A stretch of 10,590 nucleotides of DNA. Source: Pseudomonadales bacterium. Lineage in GTDB: Bacteria; Pseudomonadota; Gammaproteobacteria; Pseudomonadales; Pseudohongiellaceae. A program made the translations under genes and the position numbers. Position 1 is the stretch's first letter. Each line of letters opens with the position of its first letter. Below the pieces are notes generated by a model. The model saw nothing but the letters and a program-made list of their open reading frames with translations, was not told the DNA's origin and did no database searches. Positions 6,913 through 10,590 of this stretch are shown in pieces. The DNA lies in NCBI GenBank assembly GCA_022360535.1, contig JAKSCP010000064.1:1-10590 (forward strand). The letters run 5' to 3'.

Positions 6913-7680
6913 ATGGTTCAGAACACGCTCATAGAATTGCAGGCTATCGAGAAGGTTTACTCCCTGGAAACCATCGAGACTCGAGCCCTGCAAAATATCA
7001 ATCTACAAATTGCTCAGGGTGAATTCGTTTCTATTGCTGGGCAGTCCGGTTGCGGGAAGTCCACATTGCTCGCGATTATCGGACTACTGGATGTCGCAAC
7101 CTCAGGAACTTATTTACTGGCCGGGCATGATGCATCGAGTATCGATCGGGATGAGCGTGCAAGATTACGCAACAAGGAAATTGGATTCGTGTTTCAGTCG
7201 TTCAATTTAATCAGTGATCTGACAGTTTATGAAAACATCGAGCTGCCTTTAACTTACCGAACCGATCTGCATAGTGAAGAAATAAAGGAAGCAGTACATG
7301 AATCGCTGGAGATAGTCGATATGGTCTCCCGCAAAGATCACTTCCCCTCTCAACTCTCAGGTGGTCAGCAACAGCGCGTAGCGGTAGCAAGAGCCATTGG
7401 CGGCAAGCCCTCAATGATTCTGGCGGACGAGCCCTGCGGAAATCTGGATTCGAAAAATGCTGAATCGGTGATGCAACTTCTGGAAAGACTGCACGCTGAG
7501 GGTACCACTATTTGCATGGTGACCCATGATCCAAAATCTGCATTGCGCGCCGAACGCTATGTTGAACTTTTCGACGGTCAAATCGTGTCCGACGAACTCA
7601 TCGTCGATCAGACCAGGGAGCGGGTGTTTCAAGCACAGCTAGCGGCATTGGGTGGCCATAAACTGAGTAACAGGCTGTAA
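6913..7680 (+). CDS. MacB/LolD-type ABC transporter ATP-binding protein
   Basis: This 255-residue ATPase energises the neighbouring FtsX-type permeases from the cytoplasmic face. Motifs are complete: Walker A GQSGCGKST (43-51), Q-loop Gln95 in FVFQSFNLI, signature LSGGQQQR (148-155), Walker B MILADEP with Asp172 and Glu173, D-loop NLDS (177-180), and switch His205. Gln-rich LSGGQQQRVAVARAI and the short family-length chain place it with MacB/LolD/FtsE-type type VII ABC systems. One small departure is visible: DEPCGNLDS has Cys175 where this family almost always has Thr. The TAAGGA ribosome binding site overlaps the stop of the adaptor gene, and the permease follows after 17 bases, so translation of adaptor, ATPase and permease is closely coupled. 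Confidence 0.93.
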   Translation: MVQNTLIELQAIEKVYSLETIETRALQNINLQIAQGEFVSIAGQSGCGKSTLLAIIGLLDVATSGTYLLAGHDASSIDRDERARLRNKEIGFVFQSFNLISDLTVYENIELPLTYRTDLHSEEIKEAVHESLEIVDMVSRKDHFPSQLSGGQQQRVAVARAIGGKPSMILADEPCGNLDSKNAESVMQLLERLHAEGTTICMVTHDPKSALRAERYVELFDGQIVSDELIVDQTRERVFQAQLAALGGHKLSNRL

Positions 7681-7697
7681 GCAGGCCTGAAGCACTA

Positions 7698-10163
7698 ATG
7701 ATTTACTCCCTATTCAATAAAACAGACTTGAAATACACCTTGCGGCTTCTTGCCAAGAAGCCAGGATTTACCTTGTTGTCTGTTCTTGTACTGGCTGGCG
7801 GTTTGGGGCTGAGTATTTTCACATTTACGTTCAGCTATACCATGGCTTACAAACCTGTGGATTTGCCGAATGGCGATTCAATTGTACGAATCTGTGCAGG
7901 AACCAGAAATAGCGGATGCCTGCCTATCAAGGCCTTCGAGTTCGCTGCAATTCGTAACGAGATTACCACTCTCGATCGCATAGTTGCTCTTGCTGGCGGG
8001 GGAGACGTCTATGTCGAATTTGAAGGAAGAGCTCACAGAGTCATAGCGACCCATACAGAGTGGACTTTATTCGAAGTAGCACAAATCGAACCTATGATGG
8101 GGCGAGCATTGTTGCCTGGTGATCAGGAACCGGGTGCCGACCCGGTTACAGTGATTGGGCATGAAATTTGGCAAAGCCTGTTCGACGGTGACGAAAGCAT
8201 ATTGGGAAGCACGATTAATGTACGAGGGATAAATACTCGAGTCGTTGGGATTATGCCCGAAGGTTATAAGTTTCCCTCAACATCGCAACTGTGGCTTCCG
8301 ATAACCGATTCACTTTTACAACCCATCGAAAACGGGCTAACTACAGTCAACCCAGTCGCAACGATAAGGGAAGGAGAATCCCGGGCAAGCGCCAGCAGTG
8401 AGATGAATCGCTTAATGAGTCGTATTCGGCAACTCTATCCAATAGATTCCAACAAGGAGTACAGTTCACAGTTCCAGAGATATCTTGATGGCGTTAGCAG
8501 TGGACATGTCACAACTTTACCGCAAAGCCTGATGGGAGGTCTTGAAGGTATAGTGATGACTGGGGTGCTGAATTTGCTGGCTGGTATCGTATTTCTGTTA
8601 GCTTGCATCAACGTTGGTACATTACTCCTCGCCCGGGTCAACGACCGTCTCAAAGACATATCTGTAAGAGTCGCGCTGGGTGCTCCCAGAAAACGACTGA
8701 TGATTCAGACAATGGCTGAGAGCGTCGCCATCGCTGTGCTTGGTGGACTCCTGGCCCTGCTGATGGCAGGCGGAGGCATGGCAATACTTAGTGTGTTCAT
8801 CTCCTCAGCCTTCGAAGGTGGGGGAAGCGTACCGTTCTGGTACTCGTTCGGTCTTAACGGCTCCACATTACTAGCCGTAATCATTTTTGTCGGTCTGACT
8901 CTCCTGCTTACCAGTGCCATTCCCTGCTGGCGTATTGTCAACGGCGATTTCAATGCGGTAATGCGGGACGGAACCCGAGGTGCTTTGGGACTCCGATCTG
9001 GACGGCTCAGCAGATCCCTGGTGGTAGTCGCAATTGCGCTAATAAGCCTGCTGCTCTATGTGGGCGTGCTGGCAGGAGGAAGTGCGATAAAAATGAAAGA
9101 AATTCTATCTGGGGTCGATGGGGAAAATCTGTTGGGAGCGGCTTTAGCTCTCGATCCCGAACGCTTTCCGGATGACCAGCGTCTGCAATTTTTCAGGTCT
9201 CTCAACCAATCACTTTCTCAGGATACCGGCATCTCAAATTCCCTGGTCTATATTCCCAAGGGTTCGGTCAGCGTAAACACGTCAAGCGGACAGAACATTC
9301 AAGCAACTTTCACTGCGGTTCTGGGATCTCTGGAAACCTTTGGAGCCACATTACAGGAAGGTCGTCGACTAACAGAAATTGATTCGGTGGGAGATCAGGC
9401 GGTAGCAGTTATAAGCCGCTCACTTGCCGATCGGCTATGGCCTGACACCTCGGCCGTGGGTCAGGAATTACTCATCACTTCTTCCGAAAGTGGAAATGCC
9501 TTGTCTAAACGAGTAGTGGGTGTACTTGACAACAGGCCCTTGTCCGGACTGTTTTCAGGTCAATTTTCGTTGTCCCCCTCTACCGATGCCGTTTTTCTAC
9601 CAATCACTCTATCCGATCCGAATTCAGCCTCAGTTCTGGTCAAGTATTCAGGCGAATCAGAAAGAGCAATAGCTGCGGTGAGCCGCGTTCTGCGATCGCT
9701 GGATCCGCAATCCGACTACTTCATAAGGAATTGGGAGCAGCAGTTAACAGGTATGTTTATGGCTGCGAATTACGGGATGAGTATCGTCATTGGCTGTGGC
9801 TTGTTCGCATTTCTTGTGGCGATTGCTGGGATCTATGGTCTAACGAAAAACTTTGTGGATCTGCACATCCAGGACATCGGAACCCGTCGTGCATTAGGTG
9901 CTACAGATCGCAAGATTAGCCAGACTTTTGTTTTAAGGGGAAGCAAACAGTTAGTTACAGGTTTTGTTATTGCGACTGCGATAGGCATTCCGCTTGTCTA
10001 TGCCATTTTATTGGTCACCGGTTCCAGTCTGGTGGACGGCACCATGTTAGCGATCCTGGCAGCCAGCATCGGCACCCTGTTCACAGTGGTGTTCCTCGCC
10101 ATTGTCTTTCCTATCCGTGAGATTCTCAAACTCGAACCTAGTGAAGCATTGAGACATCAATGA
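7698..10163 (+). CDS. Eight-helix FtsX/MacB-type ABC permease (duplicated-domain form)
   Basis: This 821-residue inner-membrane permease has two MacB-like periplasmic regions and two FtsX domains. Predicted membrane helices are at about 24-48, 287-312, 338-368, 386-410, 438-462, 694-716, 750-775 and 782-806. Large periplasmic regions lie at about 50-286 and 463-690. The cytoplasmic coupling segments DISVRVALGAPRKRL (320-334) and DIGTRRALGATDRKI (726-740) are the typical FtsX elements that contact the ATPase. Domain doubling makes this about twice the size of LolC/FtsX and without the fused ATPase of MacB; it resembles the long permeases often found beside stand-alone MacB-like ATPases. Cys66 and Cys74 in the first periplasmic segment recur in the next gene. 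The ribosome binding site is weak, suggesting coupling to the ATPase gene. The substrate is unknown; peptide or lipid-linked compounds are common for the family. Confidence 0.9.
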   Translation: MIYSLFNKTDLKYTLRLLAKKPGFTLLSVLVLAGGLGLSIFTFTFSYTMAYKPVDLPNGDSIVRICAGTRNSGCLPIKAFEFAAIRNEITTLDRIVALAGGGDVYVEFEGRAHRVIATHTEWTLFEVAQIEPMMGRALLPGDQEPGADPVTVIGHEIWQSLFDGDESILGSTINVRGINTRVVGIMPEGYKFPSTSQLWLPITDSLLQPIENGLTTVNPVATIREGESRASASSEMNRLMSRIRQLYPIDSNKEYSSQFQRYLDGVSSGHVTTLPQSLMGGLEGIVMTGVLNLLAGIVFLLACINVGTLLLARVNDRLKDISVRVALGAPRKRLMIQTMAESVAIAVLGGLLALLMAGGGMAILSVFISSAFEGGGSVPFWYSFGLNGSTLLAVIIFVGLTLLLTSAIPCWRIVNGDFNAVMRDGTRGALGLRSGRLSRSLVVVAIALISLLLYVGVLAGGSAIKMKEILSGVDGENLLGAALALDPERFPDDQRLQFFRSLNQSLSQDTGISNSLVYIPKGSVSVNTSSGQNIQATFTAVLGSLETFGATLQEGRRLTEIDSVGDQAVAVISRSLADRLWPDTSAVGQELLITSSESGNALSKRVVGVLDNRPLSGLFSGQFSLSPSTDAVFLPITLSDPNSASVLVKYSGESERAIAAVSRVLRSLDPQSDYFIRNWEQQLTGMFMAANYGMSIVIGCGLFAFLVAIAGIYGLTKNFVDLHIQDIGTRRALGATDRKISQTFVLRGSKQLVTGFVIATAIGIPLVYAILLVTGSSLVDGTMLAILAASIGTLFTVVFLAIVFPIREILKLEPSEALRHQ
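7731..7856 (+). repeat. Diverged direct repeat, copy 1 (permease first membrane helix)
   Basis: This stretch codes for residues 12-53 of the first permease and has its counterpart at 10193-10318, 2462 bases downstream in the second permease. Of 42 codons, 39 encode the same residue, yet 24 of those 39 use a different codon. It is therefore an old gene duplication held together by protein-level selection, not a recent DNA repeat. Confidence 0.8.
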
Positions 10164-10590
10164 AGAATCTCTTATTCAGCAAATCTGACTTCAAATACAC
10201 CTTGCGATTGCTGGCAAAGAAGCCTGGATTCACTCTGCTCTCAGTAATTGTGCTAGCAGGTAGTCTGGGGCTCAGTATCTTCACCTTCACTATGAGCTAT
10301 ACCATGGCTTATAAGCCGCTGCCGCTTAACAATGGTGAATCGATTGTGGAAATCTGTGCTGGGGAGACCATTAACTCATGCCTTGGGTTTAAAGCTTTCG
10401 AATTTGCGGAAATGCGACAGGATATAACCAGCCTCGACAATATTGGGGTCTACTCCTCTGAAGATGTCTACATAGAGCGACAAGAGCTAGTCACAGAAGT
10501 TTCTGCAGTGTACACCGAATGGACTATGTTTCAACTTTCGGAAACGAACGCACTCATTGGCAGAACCTTGCAACCGTTCGATCATCGGGA
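10160..10590 (+). CDS. Second FtsX/MacB-type ABC permease, N-terminal part, cut by window end
   Basis: The ATG at 10160 overlaps the TGA of the preceding permease (ATGA), and the frame stays open for 143 codons to the window edge. The product begins MKNLLFSKSDFKYTLRLL and is clearly a paralogue of the upstream permease: residues 12-53, including the first membrane helix, match it at 39 of 42 positions. The following periplasmic segment is more diverged but keeps SIV-ICAG, KAFEFA, DVY and TEWT-F landmarks and the Cys66/Cys74 pair. The overlap implies translational coupling and near-equal expression, so the two permeases may pair as a heterodimer on the shared ATPase. Only the first helix and part of the first periplasmic core are visible here. 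Confidence 0.92.
   Translation, partial: MKNLLFSKSDFKYTLRLLAKKPGFTLLSVIVLAGSLGLSIFTFTMSYTMAYKPLPLNNGESIVEICAGETINSCLGFKAFEFAEMRQDITSLDNIGVYSSEDVYIERQELVTEVSAVYTEWTMFQLSETNALIGRTLQPFDHR
10193..10318 (+). repeat. Diverged direct repeat, copy 2 (permease first membrane helix)
   Basis: Counterpart of 7731-7856 in the second permease. The three replaced residues are at 30 (Leu to Ile), 35 (Gly to Ser) and 45 (Phe to Met). Confidence 0.8.

Overview
The window reads as a stretch of chromosome from a Gram-negative bacterium, most likely a free-living, possibly marine, gammaproteobacterium. This rests on Sec signal peptides, a periplasmic adaptor for an ABC exporter, a TSP3/DUF11-type secreted protease and a roughly balanced base composition. 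The taxonomic call is inference, because no rRNA or marker gene is present. All seven genes lie on the + strand, and no tRNA, CRISPR array, insertion sequence or phage gene is visible.

Left part (1-2370): an SMP-30/gluconolactonase-family sugar-lactone hydrolase (9-902) is followed by a 140-base gap. That gap holds a weak promoter candidate and three GTCAC/GTGAC half-sites that can form two mutually exclusive hairpins. Next comes a secreted serine hydrolase of the class C beta-lactamase/esterase fold (true start 1043, end 2299). A perfect 17-bp stem-loop (2315-2359) closes this unit.

Right part (2373-10590): a consensus TATAAT begins 13 bases after the stem-loop and leads into what looks like a single long transcription unit. 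Its genes are a secreted multidomain metzincin-type zinc protease with a TTG start (2404-4632), a HAD-IIA phosphatase (4654-5595), a membrane-anchored HlyD/MacA-type adaptor (5619-6899), a MacB/LolD-type ABC ATPase (6913-7680), an 821-residue eight-helix FtsX/MacB permease (7698-10163), and a second homologous permease that overlaps it by four bases and runs off the window (10160-10590, partial). Gaps between these genes are 21, 23, 13, 17 and -4 bases.

The adaptor, ATPase and two permeases should form one inner-membrane MacAB-like, mechanotransmission-type transporter, perhaps with a permease heterodimer; no outer-membrane TolC-like gene is in the window. The protease and phosphatase may only share the transcript, or the protease may be functionally tied to the exporter; the sequence alone cannot decide. 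The points most worth a second look are the protease-exporter linkage, the tandem permeases whose first membrane segment is almost invariant despite heavy synonymous change, the hairpin-bearing C-terminal tail of the phosphatase, and the half-site array upstream of the serine hydrolase.
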